NCBI GenBank assembly: GCA_932294295.1 | Contig: OW028574.1 | Coordinates: 27,226,145 to 27,290,144, forward strand | Reading direction: 5' to 3' | Length of the DNA stretch: 64,000 bases | DNA from: Alitta virens | Lineage: Eukaryota; Annelida; Polychaeta; Phyllodocida; Nereididae | Part shown: piece by piece, positions 11,150-23,100 of the stretch | Position numbering within the stretch: position 1 is the stretch's first letter | Layout: each line of letters opens with the position of its first letter | Program-made: the position numbers and the translations under genes | The notes under the pieces: model-generated | The model's database searches: none | What the model was told of the DNA's origin: nothing | The model's input: only the letters and a program-made list of their open reading frames with translations

Positions 11150-14100
11150 TGTGAGTCTGGCATCTCACTGCTAAGTGCGCTTCCTACATGGCTGTGTACA
11201 CTTGATAATTTAACTGTGCCACGTCGTTCCAAAAGGCTATTATAGACTATTTCACTTTAGTGTCGCGTTGTTGTCGTTAGTTTTCTTGTCAGCATCCTGG
11301 CCCTCTCCAACGGCCTTGACCCCGCTACGCACGAGTGCCCCACGTGGCTATCATAATGCACGCTCCGTCCTCTGCCTCTCATTGGCTGTGCTAAGTGGAC
11401 CTTACTTACTACTTCATCGGCGCGGCCTGTGAGTCTGGCATCTCACTGCTAAGTGCACTTCCTACATTTTTGTGTACTCTTGATAATTTAACTGTGCCAC
11501 GTCGTTCCCTGACGCTACTATAGAGTATTTCACTTCGGTGTTGCGTTGTTGTCGTTTGTTTTCTTGTCAGCATCCTGGCTCTCTGCAACGGCCTTGACCC
11601 CGCTACGCACGAGTGCCCCACGTGGCTATCATAATGCACGCTTCGTCCTCTGCCTCTCATTGGCTGTGCCAAGTGGACCTACCTTACTACTTAATCGGCG
11701 CGGTCTCTGAGTCTGGCATCTCACTGCTTAGTGCACTTCCTACATGGCTGTGTACTCTTGATAATTTAACTGTGCCACGTCGTTGCAAAAGGCTATTATA
11801 GAGTATTTAACTTCGGTGTTGCGTTGTTGTCGTTAGTTTTCTTTTCAGCATCCTGGCCCTCTACAATGGCCTTGACCCCGCTACGCATGAGTGCCCCACG
11901 TGGCTATCATATTGCACGCTTCGTCCTCTGCCTCTCATTGGCTGTGTTAAGCGGACCTAACTTACTACTTGATCGGCGCGGCCTGTGAGTCTGGCATCTC
12001 ACTGCTAAGTGCACTTCCCTCTGCAACGGCCTTGACCCCGCTACGCACGAGTGCCCCACGTGGCTATCATAATGCACGCTTCGTCCTCTGCCTCTGATTG
12101 GCTGTGCCAAGTGGACCTACCTTACTACTTAATCGGCGCGGTCTGTGAGTCTGGCATCTCACTGCTTAGTGCACTTCCTACATGGCTGTGTACTCTTGAT
12201 AATTTAACTGTGCCACGTCATTCTATAAGGCTATTATAGAGTATTTCACTTTAGTGTTGCGTTGTTGTCGTTGGTTTTCTTGTCAGCATCCTGGCCCTCT
12301 ACAACGGCCTTGACCCCGCTATGCACGAGTGCCCCACGTGACTAACATAAGGCTATTATAGAGTGTTTCACTTTAGTGTCGCGTTGTTGTCGTTAGTTTT
12401 CTTGTCAGCATCCTGGCCCTCTACAACGGCCTTGACACCGCTACGCACGAGTGCCCCTCATGGCTATCATATTGCACGCTTCGTCCTCTTCCTCTCATTG
12501 GCTGTGCTAAGGGGACATAACATGCTGCTTAATCGGCGCGGTCTGTGAGTCTGGCATCTCACTCCTAAGTGCACTTCCTACATGACTGTGTACTCTTGAT
12601 AATTTAACTGGGCCACTTCGTTCTAAAAGGCTATTATAGAGTATTTAACTTCGGTGTTGCGTTGTTGTCGTTTGTTTTCTTGTCAGCATCCTGGCCCTCT
12701 ACATCGGCCTTGACCCCGCAACGCACGAGTGCCCCACGTAGCTATCATACTGCACGCTTCGTCCTCTGTCTCTCATTGGCTGTGCTAAGTGGACCTAACT
12801 TGCTGCTTAATCGGCGCGGTCTGTGAGTCTGGCATCTCACTGCTAAGTGCACTTCCTACATGGCTGTGTGTGTACTCTTGATAATTTAACTGTGCCACGT
12901 CGTTCCAAAAGGCTATTATAGAGTATTTCACTTTAGTGTTGCGTTGTTGTTATTAGTTTTCTTGTCAGCATCCTGGCTCTCTGCAACGGCCTTGACCCCG
13001 CTACGCACGAGTGCCCCACGTGGCTATCATAATGCACGCTTCGTCCTCTGTCTCTCATTGGCTGTGCTAAGTGGACCTAACTTGCTGCTTAATCGGCGCG
13101 GTCTGTGAGTCTGGCATCTCACTGCTAAGTGCACTTCCTACATGGCTGTGTACTCTTGATAATTTAACTGTGTCACGTCGTTCCCTGACGCTACTATAGA
13201 GTATTTCACTTCGGTGTTGCGTTGTTGTCGTTTGTTTTCTTGTCAGCATCCTGGCTCTCTGCAACGGCCTTGACCCCGCTACGCACGAGTGCCCCACGTG
13301 GTTATCATAATGCATGCTTCGTCCTCTTCCTCTCATTGGCTGTGCTAAGTGCACCTACCTTACTACTTCATCGGCGCGGCCTGTGAGTCTGGCATCTCAC
13401 TGCTAAGTGCACTTCCTACATGGCTGTGTGTGTACTCTTGATGATTTAACTGTGCCACGTCATTCCATAAGGCTATTATAGAGTATTTCACTTTAGTGTT
13501 GCGTTGTTGTCGTTGGTTTTCTTGTCAGCATCCTGGCCCTCTACAACGGCCTTGACCCCGCTATGCACGAGTGCCCCACGTGACTAACATAAGGCTATTA
13601 TAGAGTGTTTCACTTTGGTGTCGCGTTGTTGTCGTTAGTTTTCTTGTCAGCATCCTGGCCCTCTACAACGGCTTTGACACCGCTACGCACGATTGCCCCA
13701 CGTGGCTATCATATTGCATGCTTCGTCCTCTTCCTCTCATTGGCTGTGCTAAGTGGACATAACTTGCTGCTTAATCGGCGCGGTGTGTGAGTCTGGCATC
13801 TCACTGCTAAGTGCACTTCCTACATGGCTGTGTACTCTTGATAATTTAACTGTGCCACTTCGTTCCAAAAGGCTATTATAGAGTATTTAACTTCGGTGTT
13901 GCGTTGTTGTCATTAGTTTTCTTGTCAGCATCCTGGCCCTCTCCAACGGCCTTGACCCCGCTACGCACGAGTGCCCCTCGTGGCTATCATAATGCACGCT
14001 TCGTCCTCTGCCTCTCATTGGCTGTGCTAAGTGGACCTTACTTACTACTTCATCGGCGCGGCCTGTGAGTCTGGCATCTCACTGCTAAGTGCACTTCCTA

Positions 14101-14623
14101 CATTTTTGTGTACTCTTGATAATTTAACTGTGCCACGTCGTTCCCTGACGCTACTATAGAGTATTTCACTTCGGTGTTGCGTTGTTGTCGTTTGTTTTCT
14201 TGTCAGCATCCTGGCTCTCTGCAACGGCCTTGACCCCGCTACGCACGAGTGCCCCACGTGGCTATCATAATGCACGCTTCGTCCTCTGCCTCTCATTGGC
14301 TGTGCCAAGTGGACCTACCTTACTACTTAATCGGCGCGGTCTGCGAGTCTGGCATCTCACTGCTTAGTGCACTTCCTACATGGCTGTGTGTGTACTTTTG
14401 ATAATTTAACTGTGCCACGTCGTTGCAAAAGGCTATTATAGAGTATTTAACTTCGGTGTTGCGTTGTTGTCGTTAGTTTTCTTTTCAGCATCCTGGCCCT
14501 CTACAATGGCCTTGACCCCGCTACGCATGAGTGCCCCACGTGGCTATCATATTGCACGCTTCGTCCTCTGCCTCTCATTGGCTGTGTTAAGCGGACCTAA
14601 CTTACTACTTCATCGGCGCGGCC
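11150..14623 (-). repeat. 3474-bp HOR, copy 1
   Basis: Positions 11150 to 14652 match those 3474 bp downstream almost base for base. Boundary spacing inside is 278, 278, 278, 160, 400, 278, 282, 278, 404, 278, 278, 282. The only differences I found by eye against copy 2 are at 11856 (G, against T at 15330) and 14611 (C, against G at 18085). The duplication is clearly recent. Its edges fall in the conserved GGCGCGGCCTGTGAG region, consistent with unequal exchange between homologous monomers. Confidence 0.9.
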
Positions 14624-17600
14624 TGTGAGTCTGGCATCTCACTGCTAAGTGCGCTTCCTACATGGCTGTGTACACTTGATAATTTAACTGTGCCACGTCG
14701 TTCCAAAAGGCTATTATAGACTATTTCACTTTAGTGTCGCGTTGTTGTCGTTAGTTTTCTTGTCAGCATCCTGGCCCTCTCCAACGGCCTTGACCCCGCT
14801 ACGCACGAGTGCCCCACGTGGCTATCATAATGCACGCTCCGTCCTCTGCCTCTCATTGGCTGTGCTAAGTGGACCTTACTTACTACTTCATCGGCGCGGC
14901 CTGTGAGTCTGGCATCTCACTGCTAAGTGCACTTCCTACATTTTTGTGTACTCTTGATAATTTAACTGTGCCACGTCGTTCCCTGACGCTACTATAGAGT
15001 ATTTCACTTCGGTGTTGCGTTGTTGTCGTTTGTTTTCTTGTCAGCATCCTGGCTCTCTGCAACGGCCTTGACCCCGCTACGCACGAGTGCCCCACGTGGC
15101 TATCATAATGCACGCTTCGTCCTCTGCCTCTCATTGGCTGTGCCAAGTGGACCTACCTTACTACTTAATCGGCGCGGTCTCTGAGTCTGGCATCTCACTG
15201 CTTAGTGCACTTCCTACATGGCTGTGTACTCTTGATAATTTAACTGTGCCACGTCGTTGCAAAAGGCTATTATAGAGTATTTAACTTCGGTGTTGCGTTG
15301 TTGTCGTTAGTTTTCTTTTCAGCATCCTGTCCCTCTACAATGGCCTTGACCCCGCTACGCATGAGTGCCCCACGTGGCTATCATATTGCACGCTTCGTCC
15401 TCTGCCTCTCATTGGCTGTGTTAAGCGGACCTAACTTACTACTTGATCGGCGCGGCCTGTGAGTCTGGCATCTCACTGCTAAGTGCACTTCCCTCTGCAA
15501 CGGCCTTGACCCCGCTACGCACGAGTGCCCCACGTGGCTATCATAATGCACGCTTCGTCCTCTGCCTCTGATTGGCTGTGCCAAGTGGACCTACCTTACT
15601 ACTTAATCGGCGCGGTCTGTGAGTCTGGCATCTCACTGCTTAGTGCACTTCCTACATGGCTGTGTACTCTTGATAATTTAACTGTGCCACGTCATTCTAT
15701 AAGGCTATTATAGAGTATTTCACTTTAGTGTTGCGTTGTTGTCGTTGGTTTTCTTGTCAGCATCCTGGCCCTCTACAACGGCCTTGACCCCGCTATGCAC
15801 GAGTGCCCCACGTGACTAACATAAGGCTATTATAGAGTGTTTCACTTTAGTGTCGCGTTGTTGTCGTTAGTTTTCTTGTCAGCATCCTGGCCCTCTACAA
15901 CGGCCTTGACACCGCTACGCACGAGTGCCCCTCATGGCTATCATATTGCACGCTTCGTCCTCTTCCTCTCATTGGCTGTGCTAAGGGGACATAACATGCT
16001 GCTTAATCGGCGCGGTCTGTGAGTCTGGCATCTCACTCCTAAGTGCACTTCCTACATGACTGTGTACTCTTGATAATTTAACTGGGCCACTTCGTTCTAA
16101 AAGGCTATTATAGAGTATTTAACTTCGGTGTTGCGTTGTTGTCGTTTGTTTTCTTGTCAGCATCCTGGCCCTCTACATCGGCCTTGACCCCGCAACGCAC
16201 GAGTGCCCCACGTAGCTATCATACTGCACGCTTCGTCCTCTGTCTCTCATTGGCTGTGCTAAGTGGACCTAACTTGCTGCTTAATCGGCGCGGTCTGTGA
16301 GTCTGGCATCTCACTGCTAAGTGCACTTCCTACATGGCTGTGTGTGTACTCTTGATAATTTAACTGTGCCACGTCGTTCCAAAAGGCTATTATAGAGTAT
16401 TTCACTTTAGTGTTGCGTTGTTGTTATTAGTTTTCTTGTCAGCATCCTGGCTCTCTGCAACGGCCTTGACCCCGCTACGCACGAGTGCCCCACGTGGCTA
16501 TCATAATGCACGCTTCGTCCTCTGTCTCTCATTGGCTGTGCTAAGTGGACCTAACTTGCTGCTTAATCGGCGCGGTCTGTGAGTCTGGCATCTCACTGCT
16601 AAGTGCACTTCCTACATGGCTGTGTACTCTTGATAATTTAACTGTGTCACGTCGTTCCCTGACGCTACTATAGAGTATTTCACTTCGGTGTTGCGTTGTT
16701 GTCGTTTGTTTTCTTGTCAGCATCCTGGCTCTCTGCAACGGCCTTGACCCCGCTACGCACGAGTGCCCCACGTGGTTATCATAATGCATGCTTCGTCCTC
16801 TTCCTCTCATTGGCTGTGCTAAGTGCACCTACCTTACTACTTCATCGGCGCGGCCTGTGAGTCTGGCATCTCACTGCTAAGTGCACTTCCTACATGGCTG
16901 TGTGTGTACTCTTGATGATTTAACTGTGCCACGTCATTCCATAAGGCTATTATAGAGTATTTCACTTTAGTGTTGCGTTGTTGTCGTTGGTTTTCTTGTC
17001 AGCATCCTGGCCCTCTACAACGGCCTTGACCCCGCTATGCACGAGTGCCCCACGTGACTAACATAAGGCTATTATAGAGTGTTTCACTTTGGTGTCGCGT
17101 TGTTGTCGTTAGTTTTCTTGTCAGCATCCTGGCCCTCTACAACGGCTTTGACACCGCTACGCACGATTGCCCCACGTGGCTATCATATTGCATGCTTCGT
17201 CCTCTTCCTCTCATTGGCTGTGCTAAGTGGACATAACTTGCTGCTTAATCGGCGCGGTGTGTGAGTCTGGCATCTCACTGCTAAGTGCACTTCCTACATG
17301 GCTGTGTACTCTTGATAATTTAACTGTGCCACTTCGTTCCAAAAGGCTATTATAGAGTATTTAACTTCGGTGTTGCGTTGTTGTCATTAGTTTTCTTGTC
17401 AGCATCCTGGCCCTCTCCAACGGCCTTGACCCCGCTACGCACGAGTGCCCCTCGTGGCTATCATAATGCACGCTTCGTCCTCTGCCTCTCATTGGCTGTG
17501 CTAAGTGGACCTTACTTACTACTTCATCGGCGCGGCCTGTGAGTCTGGCATCTCACTGCTAAGTGCACTTCCTACATTTTTGTGTACTCTTGATAATTTA

Positions 17601-18126
17601 ACTGTGCCACGTCGTTCCCTGACGCTACTATAGAGTATTTCACTTCGGTGTTGCGTTGTTGTCGTTTGTTTTCTTGTCAGCATCCTGGCTCTCTGCAACG
17701 GCCTTGACCCCGCTACGCACGAGTGCCCCACGTGGCTATCATAATGCACGCTTCGTCCTCTGCCTCTCATTGGCTGTGCCAAGTGGACCTACCTTACTAC
17801 TTAATCGGCGCGGTCTGCGAGTCTGGCATCTCACTGCTTAGTGCACTTCCTACATGGCTGTGTGTGTACTTTTGATAATTTAACTGTGCCACGTCGTTGC
17901 AAAAGGCTATTATAGAGTATTTAACTTCGGTGTTGCGTTGTTGTCGTTAGTTTTCTTTTCAGCATCCTGGCCCTCTACAATGGCCTTGACCCCGCTACGC
18001 ATGAGTGCCCCACGTGGCTATCATATTGCACGCTTCGTCCTCTGCCTCTCATTGGCTGTGTTAAGCGGACCTAACTTACTACTTGATCGGCGCGGCCTGT
18101 GAGTCTGGCATCTCACTGCTAAGTGC
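14624..18126 (-). repeat. 3474-bp HOR, copy 2
   Basis: This is the second copy of the 3474-bp unit, near-identical to 11150-14652. Homology at this shift ends at 18127, where copy 2 enters a 160-bp truncated unit while copy 1 continues into a GTGCGCTTCC monomer. From 15477 to 18117 the spacing sums to 2640, the same figure as the HOR shift in forward block 1. Confidence 0.9.
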
Positions 18127-21100
18127 ACTTCCCTCTGCAACGGCCTTGACCCCGCTACGCACGAGTGCCCCACGTGGCTATCATAATGCACGCTTCGTCC
18201 TCTGCCTCTGATTGGCTGTGCCAAGTGGACCTACCTTACTACTTAATCGGCGCGGTCTGTGAGTCTGGCATCTCACTGCTTAGTGCACTTCCTACATGGC
18301 TGTGTACTCTTGATAATTTAACTGTGCCACATCATTCTATAAGGCTATTATAGAGTATTTCACTTTAGTGTTGCGTTGTTGTCGTTGGTTTTCTTGTCAG
18401 CATCCTGGCCCTCTACAACGGCCTTGACCCCGCTACGCACGAGTGCCCCACGTGACTAACATAAGGCTATTATAGAGTGTTTCACTTTAGTGTCGCGTTG
18501 TTGTCGTTAGTTTTCTTGTCAGCATCCTGGCCCTCTACAACGGCCTTGACACCGCTACGCACGAGTGCCCCTCGTGGCTATCATATTGCACGCTTCGTCC
18601 TCTTCCTCTCATTGGCTGTGCTAAGTGGACATAACATGCTGCTTAATCGGCGCGGTCTGTGAGTCTGGCATCTCACTCCTAAGTGCACTTCCTACATGAC
18701 TGTGTACTCTTGATAATTTAACTGGGCCACTTCGTTCTAAAAGGCTATTATAGAGTATTTAACTTCGGTGTTGCGTTGTTGTCGTTTGTTTTCTTGTCAG
18801 CATCCTGGCCCTCTACATCGGCCTTGACCCCGCAACGCACGAGTGCCCCACGTAGCTATCATACTGCACGCTTCGTCCTCTGTCTCTCATTGGCTGTGCT
18901 AAGTGGACCTAACTTACTACTTCATCGGCGCGGTCTCTGAGTCTGGCATCTCACTGCTAAGTGCACTTCCTACATGGCTGTGTACTCTTGATAATTTAAC
19001 TGTGTCACGTCGTTCCCTGACGCTACTATAGAGTATTTCACTTCGGTGTTGCGTTGTTGTCGTTTGTTTTCTTGTCAGCATCCTGGCTCTCTGCAACGGC
19101 CTTGACCCCGCTACGCACGAGTGCCCCACGTGGTTATCATAATGCATGCTTCGTCCTCTTCCTCTCATTGGCTGTGCTAAGTGCACCTACCTTACTACTT
19201 CATCGGCGCGGCCTGTGAGTCTGGCATCTCACTGCTAAGTGCACTTCCTACATGGCTGTGTGTGTACTCTTGATGATTTAACTGTGCCACGTCATTCCAT
19301 AAGGCTATTATAGAGTATTTCACTTTAGTGTTGCATTGTTGTCGTTGGTTTTCTTGTCAGCATCCTGGCCCTCTACAACGGCCTTGACCCCGCTACGCAC
19401 GAGTGCCCCACGTGACTAACATAAGGCTATTATAGAGTGTTTCACTTTGGTGTCGCGTTGTTGTCGTTAGTTTTCTTGTCAGCATCCTGGCCCTCTACAA
19501 CAGTCTTGACACCGCTACGCACGATTGCCCCACGTGGCTATCATATTGCACGCTTCGTCCTCTTCCTCTCATTGGCTGTGCTAAGTGGACATAACTTGCT
19601 GCTTAATCGGCGCGGTGTGTGAGTCTGGCATCTCACTGCTAAGTGCACTTCCTACATGGCTGTGTACTCTTGATAATTTAACTGTGCCACTTCGTTCCAA
19701 AAGGCTATTATAGAGTATTTAACTTCGGTGTTGCGTTGTTGTCGTTAGTTTTCTTGTCAGCATCCTGGCCCTCTCCAACGGCCTTGACCCCGCTACGCAC
19801 GAGTGCCCCACGTGGCTATCATAATGCACGCTCCGTCCTCTGCCTCTCATTGGCTGTGCTAAGTGGACCTTACTTACTACTTCATCGGCGCGGCCTGTGA
19901 GTCTGGCATCTCACTGCTAAGTGCACTTCCTACATTTTTGTGTACTCTTGATAATTTAACTGTGCCACGTCGTTCCCTGACGCTACTATAGAGTATTTCA
20001 CTTCGGTGTTGCGTTGTTGTCGTTTGTTTTCTTGTCAGCATCCTGGCTCTCTGCAACGGCCTTGACCCCGCTACGCACGAGTGCCCCACGTGGCTATCAT
20101 AATGCACGCTTCGTCCTCTGCCTCTCATTGGCTGTGCCAAGTGGACCTACCTTACTACTTAATCGGCGCGGTCTGCGAGTCTGGCATCTCACTGCTTAGT
20201 GCACTTCCTACATGGCTGTGTGTGTACTTTTGATAATTTAACTGTGCCACGTCGTTGCAAAAGGCTATTATAGAGTATTTAACTTCGGTGTTGCGTTGTT
20301 GTCGTTAGTTTTCTTTTCAGCATCCTGGCCCTCTACAATGGCCTTGACCCCGCTACGCATGAGTGCCCCACGTGGCTATCATATTGCACGCTTCGTCCTC
20401 TGCCTCTCATTGGCTGTGTTAAGCGGACCTAACTTACTACTTCATCGGCGCGGCCTGTGAGTCTGGCATCTCACTGCTAAGTGCACTTCCCTCTGCAACG
20501 GCCTTGACCCCGCTACGCACGAGTGCCCCACGTGGCTATCATAATGCACGCTTCGTCCTCTGCCTCTCATTGGCTGTCCCAAGTGGACCTACCTTACTAC
20601 TTAATCGGCGCGGTCTGTGAGTCTGGCATCTCACTGCTTAGTGCACTTCCTACATGGCTGTGTACTCTTGATAATTTAACTGTGCCACGTCATTCTATAA
20701 GGCTATTATAGAGTATTTCACTTTAGTGTTGCGTTGTTGTCGTTGGTTTTCTTGTCAGCATCCTGGCCCTCTACAACGGCCTTGACCCTGCTACGCACGA
20801 GTGCCCCACGTGACTAACATAAGGCTATTATAGAGTGTTTCACTTTAGTGTCGCGTTGTTGTCGTTAGTTTTCTTGTCAGCATCCTGGCCCTCTACAACG
20901 GCCTTGACACCGCTACGCACGAGTGCCCCTCGTGGCTATCATATTGCACGCTTCGTCCTCTTCCTCTCATTGGCTGTGCTAAGTGGACATAACATGCTGC
21001 TTAATCGGCGCGGTCTGTGAGTCTGTCATCTCACTGCTAAGTGCACTTCCTACATGGCTGTGTGTGTACTCTTGATAATTTAACTGTGCCACGTCGTTCC

Positions 21101-22273
21101 AAAAGGCTATTATAGAGTATTTAACTTCGGTGTTGCGTTGTTGTCGTTAGTTTTCTTGTCAGCATCCTGGCCCTCTACAACGGCCTTGACCCCGCTACGC
21201 ACGAGTGCCCCACGTGGCTATCATAATGCACACTTCGTCCTCTGCCTCTTATTGGCTGTGCTAAGTGGACCTAACTTACTACTTAATTGGCGGGGTCTGT
21301 GGGTCTGGCATCTCACTGCTAAATGCACTTCCTACATGGCTGTGTACTCTTGATGATTTAACTGTGCCACGTCATTCCATAAGGCTAATATAGAGTATTT
21401 CACTTTAGTGTTGCGTTGTTGTCGTTGGTTTTCTTGTCAGCATCCTGGCCCTCTACAACGGCCTTGACCCCGCTACGCACGAGTGCCCCACGTGACTAAC
21501 ATAAGGCTATTATAGAGTGTTTCACTTTAGTGTCGCGTTGTTGTCGTTAGTTTTCTTGTCAGCATCCTGGCCCTCTACAACGGCCTTGACACCGCTACGC
21601 ACGAGTGCCCCTCGTGGCTATCATATTGCACGCTTCGTCCTCTTCCTCTCATTGGCTGTGCTAAGTGGACATAACATGCTGCTTAATCGGCGCGGTCTGT
21701 GAGTCTGGCATCTCACTCCTAAGTGCACTTCCTACATGACTGTGTACTCTTGATAATTTAACTGGGCCACTTCGTTCTAAAAGGCTATTATAGAGTATTT
21801 AACTTCGGTGTTGCGTTGTGGTCGTTTGTTTTCTTGTCAGCATCCTGGCCCTCTACATCGGCCTTGACCCCGCAACGCACGAGTGCCCCACGTAGCTATC
21901 ATACTGCACGCTTCGTCCTCTGTCTCTCATTGGCTGTGCTAAGTGGACCTAACTTACTACTTCATCGGCGCGGTCTCTGAGTCTGGCATCTCACTACTAA
22001 GTGCACTTCCTACATGGCTGTGTACTCTTGATAATTTAACTGTGTCACGTCGTTCCCTGACGCTACTATAGAGTATTTCACTTCGGTGTTGCGTTGTTGT
22101 CGTTTGTTTTCTTGTCAGCATCCTGGCTCTCTGCAACGGCCTTGACCCCGCTACGTACGAGTGCCCCACGTGGTTATCATAATGCATGCTTCGTCCTCTT
22201 CCTCTCATTGGCTGTGCTAAGTGCACCTACCTTACTACTTCATCGGCGCGGCCTGTGAGTCTGGCATCTCACT
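18117..22273 (-). repeat. Reverse-block satellite between the HOR clusters
   Basis: Boundaries are 18117, 18277, 18677, 18955, 19233, 19637, 19915, 20193, 20475, 20635, 21035, 21317, 21717, 21995 and 22273. The first eight spacings sum to 2358 but the order (160, 400, 278, 278, 404, 278, 278, 282) differs from the tandem 2358-bp HOR, so this is a sister arrangement of the same subtypes. The segment 20014-21353 has the subtype order of the main 2358-bp HOR. It matches 24658-25997 at a shift of 4644 (2286 + 2358). Confidence 0.85.
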
Positions 22274-22460
22274 GCTAAGTGCACTTCCTACATGGCTGTG
22301 TGTGTACTCTTGATGATTTAACTGTGCCACGTCATTCTATAAGGCTATTATAGAGTATTTCACTTTAGTGTTGCATTGTTGTCGTTGGTTTTCTTGTCAG
22401 CATCCTGGCCCTCTACAACGGCCTTGACCCCGCTACGCACGAGTGCCCCACGTGACTAAC

Positions 22461-22741
22461 ATAATTTAACTGTGCCACTTCGTTCCAAAAGGCTATTATA
22501 GAGTATTTAACTTCGGTGTTGCGTTGTTGTCGTTAGTTTTCTTGTCAGCATCCTGGCCCTCTCCAACGGCCTTGACCCCGCTACGCACGAGTGCCCCACG
22601 TGGCTATCATAATGCACGCTTCGTCCTCTGCCTCTCATTGGCTGTGCTAAGTGGACCTCACTGCTTAGTGCACTTCCTACATGGCTGTGTGTGTACTTTT
22701 GATAATTTAACTGTGCCACGTCGTTGCAAAAGGCACTGCTA
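22461..22741 (-). repeat. Scrambled satellite patch with three aberrant joints
   Basis: Three joints found nowhere else in the window fall within about 280 bp. At 22461-22464 a 122-bp-unit joint runs straight into ATAATTTAACTG, sharing ATAA. At 22657/22658 GTGGACC is joined to TCACTGCTTAG, skipping the segment that normally separates them. At 22734 AAAAGGC is followed by six bases, ACTGCT, and then ATTGTTGTCG. The ACTGCT insert also occurs at 22660-22665, about 75 bp upstream. Regular spacing resumes at 23043. Confidence 0.88.
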
Positions 22742-23100
22742 TTGTTGTCGTTGGTTTTCTTGTCAGCATCCTGGCCCTCTACAACGGCCTTGACCCCGCT
22801 ACGCACGAGTGCCCCACGTGACTAACATAAGGCTATTATAGAGTGTTTCACTTTGGTGTCGCGTTGTTGTCGTTAGTTTTCTTGTCAGCATCCTGGCCCT
22901 CTACAACAGCCTTGACACCGCTACGCACGATTGCCCCACGTGGCTATCATATTGCACGCTTCGTCCTCTTCCTCTCATTGGCTGTGCTAAGTGGACATAA
23001 CTTGCTGCTTAATCGGCGCGGTGTGTGAGTCTGGCATCTCACTGCTAAGTGCACTTCCTACATGGCTGTGTACTCTTGATAATTTAACTGTGCCACGTCA

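Noticed and set aside
22507..22806. 99- and 89-codon frames overlapping on both strands at 22.5-22.8 kb
   Set aside because: They exist only because the scrambled joints remove stop codons; the sequence is still satellite.
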